A stretch of 64,000 bases of DNA from SIG455 sp045589495 (lineage in GTDB: Bacteria; Bacillota; Clostridia; UMGS1810), in the NCBI GenBank assembly GCA_045589495.1, contig JAZNPF010000041.1, forward strand, positions 1-64,000, given 5' to 3'. Below the pieces are notes generated by a model that saw nothing but the letters and a program-made list of their open reading frames with translations, did no database searches and was not told the DNA's origin. The position numbers and the translations under genes were made by a program. Shown piece by piece: positions 53,755-62,211 of the stretch (the stretch's first letter is position 1; each line of letters opens with the position of its first letter).

Positions 53755-54798
53755 TTATAATTCTATTTTTTCTATAACGGTGCTTAAAGCTGCCGCCATT
53801 GCAGCAAACCCGTAATCAGTAGGGTGAATACCATCTACAGTTCCCTCGTTACCACACAGTGAAGTAAGTTGAGTACCATTTATGATATAAACATTTTTGT
53901 CTCCCATCATTACTGCTTTATTATAAGTTGATTCAATAATTTTCAATCGTTCTTTTTCATCATCGTTCAAATTTAATTTTGGTCTGGACATCATTATTAT
54001 AGGCAATTGAGGATGAGCATTTCTTATTTCGTTGAACATCCTTTCGTGTGTCTTCCGGAGATGCTCAACCGTTGGCGCATTATAATCATAATCGTAAACA
54101 AAAACAGACATATCCAGGTCTTTTATATATTCGGAAATTTCAACTTCTGCTTTGGCGTTACCGGAAAATCCAAGATTTATATGATCTATATTGAACTGAC
54201 GCGATATGTAGGCCTGGTAACATGTACCGGGACGGGAAGCACACCCCCCCTGTGTAATCGATGAGCCGTAATATACAATTGGTGCAACATCTCTGTATGG
54301 AGTAAGTTCCTCTATCTTTGCACCATCTTCAAGTCCGATATATAATTTGCAGACATCACTGTACAGAGGAAAATCTATTAGAATCTCTCTCATTTCGTTA
54401 GTCTCAAGCTCAACAACGCTTTCAAAACCGTCTTCAATATCAAACGGTGGCTCGAATGTACCGGAATACACATTATCTGCATACAGGTCAAAACCTGCAG
54501 AACCCACAAGTGCAAAATGTGGCATCTTACCAAGATTCTCCATACATGCCTTGATAGCTACATAAGAACTGTTTGTTTTGAAACAAACTCGTCCACCCGC
54601 TGTATTGGCATGAAGTTCATAAACGCCCTCGCTTACAGATGCAGCAACTTTCTCCGGCAAACGGCGAAATTTACCGACCTCATAAATCAAACCATAGATT
54701 TTAAAAGGTTCACTAAGCACATCATAAAACTTGATATTATCTTTCTCTATGTTAGTCTCAACCTTAAAATTAACATCAATATCTGATATATTTTTCAT
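53755..54798 (-). CDS. SGNH hydrolase with N-terminal beta domain (carbohydrate esterase-like)
   Basis: 347 residues, no signal peptide. An N-terminal beta-sandwich (1-165) is followed by an SGNH domain. The nucleophile block is IVYYGSSITQGGCASRPG (Ser near 179), then LGFSGNAKAE with the oxyanion Gly-Asn, and the catalytic DGIHPTDYGF near residue 320. This two-domain design matches several acetyl-ester hydrolases acting on glycosides. It lies 21 bp after a dehydrogenase gene and is probably co-transcribed. Confidence 0.85.
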   Translation of the reverse strand: MKNISDIDVNFKVETNIEKDNIKFYDVLSEPFKIYGLIYEVGKFRRLPEKVAASVSEGVYELHANTAGGRVCFKTNSSYVAIKACMENLGKMPHFALVGSAGFDLYADNVYSGTFEPPFDIEDGFESVVELETNEMREILIDFPLYSDVCKLYIGLEDGAKIEELTPYRDVAPIVYYGSSITQGGCASRPGTCYQAYISRQFNIDHINLGFSGNAKAEVEISEYIKDLDMSVFVYDYDYNAPTVEHLRKTHERMFNEIRNAHPQLPIIMMSRPKLNLNDDEKERLKIIESTYNKAVMMGDKNVYIINGTQLTSLCGNEGTVDGIHPTDYGFAAMAAALSTVIEKIEL

Positions 54799-54819
54799 TT
54801 CAATCTTACTCCTTAATAC

Positions 54820-55857
54820 TCATTTCAAGTACTCAATTTTTTCTGCTTTTCCACTTGCTGCAGATGCGATAATCGCTTCACAAACAGCAACAGTTGCAGC
54901 ACCTTCTGCACCAGGAATATCAAGTGGCTTTCTATCAAGAAGCACATCCACAAAGTCATTAACTTCTGCGCTTACGTTATGGTTATTGATTTCAATCGGG
55001 ACTTTAATTGCAATTTCTTTCATATGTATTCCCAAGAATTCTTTTTTACCCTCAAATTCGTCCATATAAAGCGACAAAGCAGGACTTGTATTATCTGTGA
55101 TAATTGTTCCTTTTGTTCCGTAAAGAATTGTACGCATAGTATAGTCACGTTTACATCCTGTAGAAACGAATACTTTACCCATTACATCGTTAGGAAATTT
55201 AAGAACTGTAATAGCAGTATCATCACATGGCCATGTATCATTCAAAACCTTTTTGTTTGTATATGCGAATGCTTCAATAGGATTACCTGCAATCCAGCGA
55301 AGAAGGTCAACTGCGTGGCAGCCACCGCCGGTTACAGGATGGCGGGGATTATTTTTATCATTACGCCAATGCAACTCCATATCAGAATAATCATGAGCAT
55401 ATTCGGACTCAACGAACAGCAATTCACCGATAAGGCCCTGATCTATAATCTCTTTCGCCTTAATAAAACCGGGGGTTTTACGGCAAACCTGACCAACCAT
55501 AAGTTTTGCATTGCTTGTCTTTTCTGCTTCAAGCATTGCAGCACAGTCATCAGAATTAAGCGCAAGCGGCTTTTCGCATAAAACGTGAATGTCTGCTTTC
55601 AAAAAGTCAACTACCATTTCGCGGTGCGCCTGATCGGGTGTAGCGATACAAACTGCATCCACAATATTCTTATTCAAGAGATCGTGATAATCGCTGTAAC
55701 GGTCTTTTACACCATATTTGTCTGATACTTCATTTAAAACTTTTTCGTCATTATCGCATAATGCGACCAGTTCAGCGTCAACATTATCTATAATGCCTCG
55801 CATATGATACTGACCTATTCCTTTTACTCCTACTACTGCAAATTTAATTTTTTTCAT
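54820..55857 (-). CDS. Gfo/Idh/MocA family oxidoreductase (1 of 3)
   Basis: 345 residues. An N-terminal Rossmann fold (KFAVVGVKGIGQYHMRGI) carries the family motif VLCEKPLAL. A C-terminal alpha/beta domain has HPVTGGGCHAVDLLRWIAG with the catalytic-type His. It oxidises or reduces sugars or inositols with NAD(P). It is adjacent to two other members of the family, which are divergent from it in sequence. Substrate unknown; uronate or deoxy-sugar derivatives fit the context. Confidence 0.9.
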   Translation of the reverse strand: MKKIKFAVVGVKGIGQYHMRGIIDNVDAELVALCDNDEKVLNEVSDKYGVKDRYSDYHDLLNKNIVDAVCIATPDQAHREMVVDFLKADIHVLCEKPLALNSDDCAAMLEAEKTSNAKLMVGQVCRKTPGFIKAKEIIDQGLIGELLFVESEYAHDYSDMELHWRNDKNNPRHPVTGGGCHAVDLLRWIAGNPIEAFAYTNKKVLNDTWPCDDTAITVLKFPNDVMGKVFVSTGCKRDYTMRTILYGTKGTIITDNTSPALSLYMDEFEGKKEFLGIHMKEIAIKVPIEINNHNVSAEVNDFVDVLLDRKPLDIPGAEGAATVAVCEAIIASAASGKAEKIEYLK

Positions 55858-55873
55858 TGTAATTTCTCCTTTA

Positions 55874-57058
55874 TCATAAATATTTATTATTTATACAAAA
55901 TTCTTTTTTCTTTGCCCATTCACAATTCAGTTCAGAAAGCATTTTTCCTTGTTTAAATGCGTTTATAAGAAGATCATCCAAACCACTCACAAAAGTTCGT
56001 TTTTCATCCTCATCATTTATAATCAAATCAGCAGGAAAATCCTGAACTTCACATTGTTCATACAAACTGTTGATAATTATATTATGTGGCATAGCAGTTT
56101 CAGCAACACAGGGAAGTTGAGTACCATCTGAAGCCGCGCTAATAGCATCCCAAAGTTTTTTATTGTTGTCTATATCAATTACAGGATCACCATAATCTTT
56201 AACAGTACCATCATTGAATTTTGCAACAATATTTGTTTTTCCGCATTCGTATGTCACAACAGCATTTTCGAATTTAAATTCAAATATCGGGTGTACCCAA
56301 GTGGTTATTGCATGTGATGCAATCATCAAAACATCAATATCTTCTTCTGTTTTCATACAAATAACAGCGGTATCATAATTTTCTATTTTATTTGCACGTA
56401 AAAGTTCCGCGGAATATTTTTGAGGCAAACAAGTTTTATCCATTGTCTTACCCAAAATAAACAACATATTATGCAAATAATGAGCAGTTGCATTTGAAAT
56501 TACAGAATCCAAAATCAGGTTATTATTATCATCCCGGATTCTTCCCGCCCAACCACTGCTTCTGCCGTAATATTGCCAATCTCTCGGCCATAAAACTATA
56601 GTTTTGAGTTCTATGGGGTTGCCTAAAACACCATTAAGAACATCTGATTTTAAATCAATTATGCTCTGAGCATATGAATGTTGATATCCTATTGCAATAA
56701 ATTTCCCAGTACGCTCTGATGCCTCACATATAGCCTTAGCATCTTCATAACTTGAAGCAATCGGCTTTTCGCACAGCACATTTGCACCATGCTCAACGGC
56801 ATATATACAATGGTCTTTATGAAAATGCGGTGGAGTACTTATAACCACTAAATCCGCTGTATTCTCTGCAAAAAAATCTGCCATTGTTTTATACACAGGA
56901 ATATTGTTTTTTTCAAATTCATCAATATAAGGAAAATCGTCACAAATTTCAACAACACCCACATATTCGTATTTTCCACTATTAATATTATCAAGCAATG
57001 GCCGTGTGTATGTAGCACCAAATCCGCCTGCCCCGACAGTTAATATTTTAACACTCAT
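55874..57058 (-). CDS. Gfo/Idh/MocA family oxidoreductase (2 of 3)
   Basis: 394 residues from the ATG behind AAGGAG. The Rossmann start is KILTVGAGGFGATYTRPLL. The motif VLCEKPIASSYEDAKAIC follows, then a C-terminal domain with VISNATAHYLHNMLFILG. It is longer than the other two and about equally distant from both, so the three probably do different steps. It overlaps the operon spacing of the third gene (15-bp gap). Confidence 0.88.
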   Translation of the reverse strand: MSVKILTVGAGGFGATYTRPLLDNINSGKYEYVGVVEICDDFPYIDEFEKNNIPVYKTMADFFAENTADLVVISTPPHFHKDHCIYAVEHGANVLCEKPIASSYEDAKAICEASERTGKFIAIGYQHSYAQSIIDLKSDVLNGVLGNPIELKTIVLWPRDWQYYGRSSGWAGRIRDDNNNLILDSVISNATAHYLHNMLFILGKTMDKTCLPQKYSAELLRANKIENYDTAVICMKTEEDIDVLMIASHAITTWVHPIFEFKFENAVVTYECGKTNIVAKFNDGTVKDYGDPVIDIDNNKKLWDAISAASDGTQLPCVAETAMPHNIIINSLYEQCEVQDFPADLIINDEDEKRTFVSGLDDLLINAFKQGKMLSELNCEWAKKKEFCINNKYL

Positions 57059-57072
57059 TTTATCTCCTTCTT

Positions 57073-58053
57073 TCAACAAGTTATTGCCTGTTCCTGAATA
57101 AGCAATGTATCTTCTGCAGAGCGAAGAACATCTTCAGTAGTCAAATATAAATCAGTATTTCCACTTATTTCACCTATAAAATCATTCCAGGATGTATGAT
57201 TTCCTATATCTGTAGGTTCTAAGACATCCGGTTGTTCTTTATCTTTATAATAAACAAGTGCCGGAGTATTGTGCCATGAAAATCTCACTGCACCGAGAGT
57301 TCCAAAAATTTCGAAATTAACCTTAAACGAAACACATGCATCATCAGGGATAGAATAAGAAGTATCCAAAAGCATTCCCGCTCCATTAGACAACACGCCC
57401 ATAACCTGACCGCAATCATCAAATCCTCTTTCCTCAGGCGAAAATCCTCTCCAACAACGTGCTGCAAGTGTTTTTTGCGGAGTAAGATCGGAAATATAGC
57501 GAATCATATCTATACCATGGATTCCTATATCATTGATTACGCCACCATGCTTGCCATCCTCATAATACCAGGGCGCCCTGAATTTATAATGTAAAGGATG
57601 TTGAAGCCCCATATATATAGTTTTGATATCGCCAATCTTTCCACTTTGAACAATATCTCTGACAGCACATATATTAGGATTATATCTCATATCAAGCATA
57701 CATCCGAGTTTGAGATTCTTTTCTTTTACTAATTTTTTGATTTCAATAAGTTCACTCGTTTTTGTGCATATAGGTTTATCTACCATAACATGTTTGCCTG
57801 CTTTTAATGCTTCAATAACCAACTGACCTCTATCACTAAAGCACGCACCTATAGCAATAATTTCGGCACCACTTTTATCTAGCACATCTTTGTATGTATT
57901 GTGTGTAAGTGTAATTCCAGATTTTTCAAGTTGGCATATAACATTTTCGCCTGCTTCCCATATACCTGTTATTTCATATTTGGAGTCTGATTTAACCAAA
58001 TTATAAACATTGAAAATATGATCATGATCAAATCCTGCAAATGCAATTTTCAT
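57073..58053 (-). CDS. Gfo/Idh/MocA family oxidoreductase (3 of 3)
   Basis: 326 residues from the ATG behind GGGGTG. It starts MKIAFAGFDHDHIFNVYNL. The family motif appears as VMVDKPICTK, with Asp instead of the usual Glu. The C-terminal part has HGGVINDIGIHGIDMIRYIS with the conserved His. It is the first gene of a five-gene unit with two more dehydrogenases, an SGNH esterase and possibly GH43. Confidence 0.88.
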   Translation of the reverse strand: MKIAFAGFDHDHIFNVYNLVKSDSKYEITGIWEAGENVICQLEKSGITLTHNTYKDVLDKSGAEIIAIGACFSDRGQLVIEALKAGKHVMVDKPICTKTSELIEIKKLVKEKNLKLGCMLDMRYNPNICAVRDIVQSGKIGDIKTIYMGLQHPLHYKFRAPWYYEDGKHGGVINDIGIHGIDMIRYISDLTPQKTLAARCWRGFSPEERGFDDCGQVMGVLSNGAGMLLDTSYSIPDDACVSFKVNFEIFGTLGAVRFSWHNTPALVYYKDKEQPDVLEPTDIGNHTSWNDFIGEISGNTDLYLTTEDVLRSAEDTLLIQEQAITC

Positions 58054-58541
58054 ATAGTACACCCCAATCTCATATCAGTTAAAACATTTTTTATGTAATT
58101 TTACTGAACTAAAATAATAATTTAGATTTCTCATTACTATCTGTAAATACACGTTTTCTATTTTAAAAAAAAGTTATTCAATAGTTTATTTTAAACTTAT
58201 ACACTAATAATAACATTGCTACATTTATACATTCAACAGACAAAATCTATATTAACAGGTCAATTTCTACAAATCATATTCACGCACCAAATTCTCATAT
58301 TATATCACCTCAAAATGGCATTTTGCTATATGATGTTAGTTTTACTTGTTATGTTTTACCAAATGCTTTTTGATGATGTGGAAGGCGGTATTTTTGAAAA
58401 TGGATGCAAATAGATTAGGCATTGACGCTTGTTTTGTTCAGATCATCACACGACATATGACAGTATTTTTAAACCAAAATTAAAACAGACGTTTCTTTTC
58501 AAACTATAATTGTTAGAAAAGAAACGCCTGTTTAATTGATA
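58054..58541. other. Intergenic region of 488 bp without a convincing gene
   Basis: It is very AT-rich. It holds a candidate minus-strand promoter for the dehydrogenase operon (TTTACA 58142-58147, 17 bp, TAAATT 58119-58124) and the terminator at 58483-58533. A 65-codon open frame at 58216-58413 has no good ribosome-binding site and unconvincing composition, so it is not called. It may be decayed sequence. Confidence 0.6.
58483..58533 (-). terminator. Terminator after the AraC gene at 58542
   Basis: 18-bp stem AAACAG.CGTTTCTTTTC / GAAAAGAAACG.CTGTTT with one mismatch and a 15-nt loop, next to the stop of the minus-strand AraC gene. Confidence 0.88.
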
Positions 58542-59348
58542 TTATCTTTTTGTAAGGGCATATTTTTTTGGTGTAATCCCTTTATATTTCTTAAACACGG
58601 CAGCAAAATAATTACTGTCGTTAAAACCGCATCTCATGGCAATCTTTGCTATCGGAATATTACTTTTTTTCAACATTTTTTCTGCAGCAGACACTTTTGA
58701 AATGTTGATATATTCGCTGAGGGTAATTCCAGATATTTTTTTAAACTGAGTAGAAAAGTGGTTTGGGCTAACGGAATATTTTTTAGAAAGTGTCTTTAAA
58801 CTTAAGTCGGCATCTACATTTTCACTTATGTACTTCATAGCAGTCTCTACAAGCAAAAATGCTTCCGAAAACTTAGCCTTATTATCTTTAAGACGATAAC
58901 GTGAAATTATAAGAAGAAGTTCCCTCAAATAAAGTTTTTGCATTTCAACGTAATCATGATGCACCTTAAGTGACTCTTCTGCCATTTTGTTAAGAAGTTC
59001 TTCAACTCGTTTTATTTCGTTAGATGGGAAAATAATATGCTTATTTTGAGAAAGTGCTCTTATATAATATTTGTAATCGTCACCTACAAATTCATCATCA
59101 AATTCAAGTAATATTCTGTCCTGCTCGCACTTTTGTTCATTATAAGTACTGTGAAAAGCCCCCTTAGGTACAAAGACCATTTCTCCGGCATTAAGCACAA
59201 ATATTTCACTTCCTATAAAGTAACGTGTGCTACCTTTAACAAGGTAGTACATTTCATGCACATCATGAAAGTGGCTTACTGTCTTGTGATTTCTTTCTCT
59301 TTTCCTTCTATCGTAAAACTCAAATCCATCATCAACCCATATTGCCAT
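58542..59348 (-). CDS. AraC family transcriptional regulator, divergent from uxaB
   Basis: 268 residues from the ATG behind GAGGTG. The N-terminal cupin has VSHFHDVHEMYYLVKGSTRYFI and FVPKGAFHSTYN. The C-terminal AraC domain has LSLKTLSKKYSVSPNHFSTQFKK and IPIAKIAMRCGFNDSNYFAAVF. Its position back to back with uxaBAC, with paired direct repeats between them, points to control of galacturonate catabolism. Confidence 0.93.
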   Translation of the reverse strand: MAIWVDDGFEFYDRRKRERNHKTVSHFHDVHEMYYLVKGSTRYFIGSEIFVLNAGEMVFVPKGAFHSTYNEQKCEQDRILLEFDDEFVGDDYKYYIRALSQNKHIIFPSNEIKRVEELLNKMAEESLKVHHDYVEMQKLYLRELLLIISRYRLKDNKAKFSEAFLLVETAMKYISENVDADLSLKTLSKKYSVSPNHFSTQFKKISGITLSEYINISKVSAAEKMLKKSNIPIAKIAMRCGFNDSNYFAAVFKKYKGITPKKYALTKR

Positions 59349-59395
59349 AAATCTCACCTCAGTAATAGAATATCATGGTTTAATCTAAAACGCAA

Positions 59396-59439
59396 TAAAA
59401 TTTTCGTGTTTATCGATATAAACAGTAAAATTTTCGTGT
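59396..59439 (+). promoter_or_regulatory. Paired direct repeats, probable AraC-type operator
   Basis: TAAAATTTTCGTGT occurs exactly twice, at 59396-59409 and 59426-59439, with 30-bp periodicity (about three helical turns). The second copy abuts the expected -35 position of uxaB. A partial inverted copy, ACACGAAA, is at 59487-59494. Tandem half-sites next to -35 are the standard AraC activator layout. Confidence 0.72.
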
Positions 59440-59459
59440 ACTCCAATACAATACAAGTA

Positions 59460-59465
59460 TATAAT
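59460..59465 (+). promoter_or_regulatory. -10 element of the uxaBAC promoter
   Basis: Consensus TATAAT 40 bp before the uxaB start. The matching -35 (TGTACT, 17 bp upstream) is poor, as expected for an activator-dependent promoter. Confidence 0.65.
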
Positions 59466-59504
59466 TAGAAATTAGAAAACTATATTACACGAAAGGGACC
59501 CAAA

Positions 59505-60806
59505 ATGAAAAACTATAAAAAGATAGAAAGATGCGAAAAAATCATCCAATTTGGCGAAGGCGGATTTTTAAGAGGCTTTGTGGACTGGATACTCCAGGAA
59601 ATGAATGAAAAGACGGATTTTAACGGAAGTGTTGTTGTTGTACAGCCTATACAGCATGGTATGTGTGACAAACTTACTGAACAAAACTGTCTATACACTC
59701 ACATTATGAGAGGACTTGAATGTGGAAAAGCTGTTTCAAAATTAAAAATAATTGATTCTATTTCACGTTGTGTAAAGCCTTATGACAATTACGAGGAATT
59801 TATGGAACTGGCAAACAACCCCGATATGAGATTCGTTTTTTCCAACACTACAGAATCCGGTATAGTATACGATTCAAATGACAAGTTGTTTGACACGCCG
59901 CCCAAAACGTTTCCTGCAAAGGTATGCGCGTTTTTATACAAAAGATTCAAACTTGGTCTTGGTGGATTTATATTTATGCCCTGCGAACTTATTGACAAAA
60001 ACGGCGAAACACTCAAAAATATTGTATTGAAAATTGCTGATGACAACAAACTTGAAGATGATTTCAAACTTTGGGTAAAAAATGAAAATATTTTCTGCAA
60101 TACACTTGTGGACAGAATTGTTACCGGTTATCCCATGGATGAGGATATAGACCTTGGATACACCGACAACATGCTCAACACCAGCGAACTTTTCCACCTG
60201 TGGGTAATCGAAGCTCCTAAAGATATATTAAAGGAAATCCCGTTTGAAAAAACTGGTCTTAATATAATAGTAACCGATGATCTGGAAATGTACCGTACGA
60301 GAAAGGTACGTATTTTAAATGGTGCACACACATCAATGATTCCATATGCAATGCTTGAGGGAATTGAAACTGTTAAAGACTGTATGGAAGATGAAAATAT
60401 GAGCACCTTTGTAAAAAAATGCGTGTTTGATGAAATTATCCCTACCCTTGATTTACCAAGAGAGGAACTTATATCCTATGCAAACGATGTATTTGAGCGC
60501 TTCAACAATCCCTTTATAAAGCATTTATGTGCTTCAATTTCTCTGAATTCCGTAAGTAAATTCAAGGTGAGAGTGCTCCCATCAATTACAGAATACATAA
60601 AAAGATGCGGTAAAATGCCAGAGAATTTAATTTTCTCGCTTTATAAACTAATAGAATTTTATAAAACCGGCAATCCCAGTGATGATGAAAAAATAATTAA
60701 ATTTATGAAAGAAAAATCAATAAAGGAAATTCTTGCAAATAAGGCCTTCTGGGATCAAGATCTTAGTTTTTTGTACGATGAAGTTATAAAACTTTCCAAG
60801 GAGTAA
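59505..60806 (+). CDS. uxaB: Tagaturonate reductase (altronate oxidoreductase)
   Basis: 433 residues of the mannitol-dehydrogenase family. The start is EKIIQFGEGGFLRGFVDWIL. It continues FSNTTESGIVYD and IFMPCELIDKNGETL, and the catalytic segment is KVRILNGAHTSMIPYAML. It reduces D-tagaturonate to D-altronate with NADH in the galacturonate pathway. AAAGGG precedes the start. It is first in uxaB-uxaA-uxaC and is divergent from an AraC gene. Confidence 0.94.
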   Translation: MKNYKKIERCEKIIQFGEGGFLRGFVDWILQEMNEKTDFNGSVVVVQPIQHGMCDKLTEQNCLYTHIMRGLECGKAVSKLKIIDSISRCVKPYDNYEEFMELANNPDMRFVFSNTTESGIVYDSNDKLFDTPPKTFPAKVCAFLYKRFKLGLGGFIFMPCELIDKNGETLKNIVLKIADDNKLEDDFKLWVKNENIFCNTLVDRIVTGYPMDEDIDLGYTDNMLNTSELFHLWVIEAPKDILKEIPFEKTGLNIIVTDDLEMYRTRKVRILNGAHTSMIPYAMLEGIETVKDCMEDENMSTFVKKCVFDEIIPTLDLPREELISYANDVFERFNNPFIKHLCASISLNSVSKFKVRVLPSITEYIKRCGKMPENLIFSLYKLIEFYKTGNPSDDEKIIKFMKEKSIKEILANKAFWDQDLSFLYDEVIKLSKE

Positions 60807-60811
60807 TTTTT

Positions 60812-62191
60812 ATGATTATAAATAAGCTTGACAATGTAGAAATAAATCTCGAAGATGGACACAAGTATGCCATTTGCGACATTAAAAAGGGGAATAACAT
60901 CATAAAATACGGTTCACCTATAGGCCATGCAACTTGCGATATAAAGACCGGTGAACATGTACATACACACAATGTTAAAACAAATTTATCGGATAACCTG
61001 AGTTACACATATAATTACAAAGACTATGGCATAGAATCTATACCAACAGATCTTTGCTTTGAAGGATATGTAAGAGAAAACGGTGATGTTGGTATCCGTA
61101 ACGAAATATGGATTATAAACACAGTGGGTTGCGTTAACAAAACCGCAGAAATTCTTGCACATAAAACCGATGCAAGGAACTTTTCCCATCCCTTTGGCTG
61201 TTCACAACTTGGTGACGACCAAAAAATCACCCAACTTATTTTAAAAGGCATGGTGAACCACCCAAATGCGGCAGGTGTGCTGGTGCTCGGATTAGGATGT
61301 GAAAACAACAACATTGAGGTTTTCAAAAATGTACTTGGCGATTACAATCAAAAAAGAGTACGCTTTTTAAACGCTCAGGATTCTGACGATGAAATAGCCG
61401 AAGGTATAAAAATAATCAATGAATTAAAAGAATATGCTAATAGTTTCAAGAGAGAAAAAGTGCATATTTCAAAACTGAGAATTGGTCTTAAATGTGGTGG
61501 CAGCGATGGATACAGCGGTATAAGCGCAAATCCTCTTGTAGGTTCAATTTCCGACAGAATGATAGCATACGGAGGAAGTTGTGTACTTACAGAAGTGCCC
61601 GAAATGTTTGGTGCAGAGCATCTTTTAATGGAAAGATGTGTAACAGAGGAAGTATTTAACAAAACAGTCGCACTTATAAACAACTTTAAAGATTACTACA
61701 CAAAACATGACCAAGTTATATACGAAAATCCATCACCCGGAAACAAGAAAGGCGGTATTACCACTTTAGAAGAAAAATCCCTTGGTTGCATACAAAAGGG
61801 TGGCCTTGGAAAGGTAGTAGATGTGCTTGACTATGGTGATACCCTCGCAAAAAACGGTCTTTCACTTTTAAACGGACCCGGCAATGACATAGTTGCGGTT
61901 ACAAACCTTATGGCGGCAGGGGTACATATAATACTTTTTACTACCGGCAGAGGCACTCCTCTTGGAAGCAGTGTTCCAACGATTAAAATTTCCACAAACA
62001 AAAATCTTGCCGTAAAAAAAGCAAACTGGATAGATTTTGACGCGTCACCTCTACTGGCAGACAAAACTATGGATGCGCTAACAGATGAACTGTTGGAATT
62101 TATAGTTGACGTTGCATCAGGGAAAGAAACGAAAAACGAAATAAATGGATATAGAGAGATTTCCATCTTTAAAGACGGTGTAACTCTTTAA
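60812..62191 (+). CDS. uxaA: Altronate dehydratase
   Basis: 459 residues with both parts of UxaA. The N-terminal SAF-like domain (1-80) has HATCDIKTGEHVHTHNV. The large C-terminal domain has GYVRENGDVGIRNEIWIINT, then HPFGCSQLGDD, LGLGCENN and LKCGGSDGYSGISANPLVG. It dehydrates D-altronate to 2-keto-3-deoxy-D-gluconate, using an iron-type centre in known enzymes. It starts 5 bp after uxaB with AAGGAG. Confidence 0.95.
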   Translation: MIINKLDNVEINLEDGHKYAICDIKKGNNIIKYGSPIGHATCDIKTGEHVHTHNVKTNLSDNLSYTYNYKDYGIESIPTDLCFEGYVRENGDVGIRNEIWIINTVGCVNKTAEILAHKTDARNFSHPFGCSQLGDDQKITQLILKGMVNHPNAAGVLVLGLGCENNNIEVFKNVLGDYNQKRVRFLNAQDSDDEIAEGIKIINELKEYANSFKREKVHISKLRIGLKCGGSDGYSGISANPLVGSISDRMIAYGGSCVLTEVPEMFGAEHLLMERCVTEEVFNKTVALINNFKDYYTKHDQVIYENPSPGNKKGGITTLEEKSLGCIQKGGLGKVVDVLDYGDTLAKNGLSLLNGPGNDIVAVTNLMAAGVHIILFTTGRGTPLGSSVPTIKISTNKNLAVKKANWIDFDASPLLADKTMDALTDELLEFIVDVASGKETKNEINGYREISIFKDGVTL

Positions 62192-62211
62192 TAAAGAAAG
62201 GATATTAAATT

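Noticed and set aside
58216..58413. 65-codon plus-strand frame in the AT-rich gap
   Set aside because: Weak start context, hydrophobic low-complexity composition and no recognisable family; better treated as noncoding or decayed.
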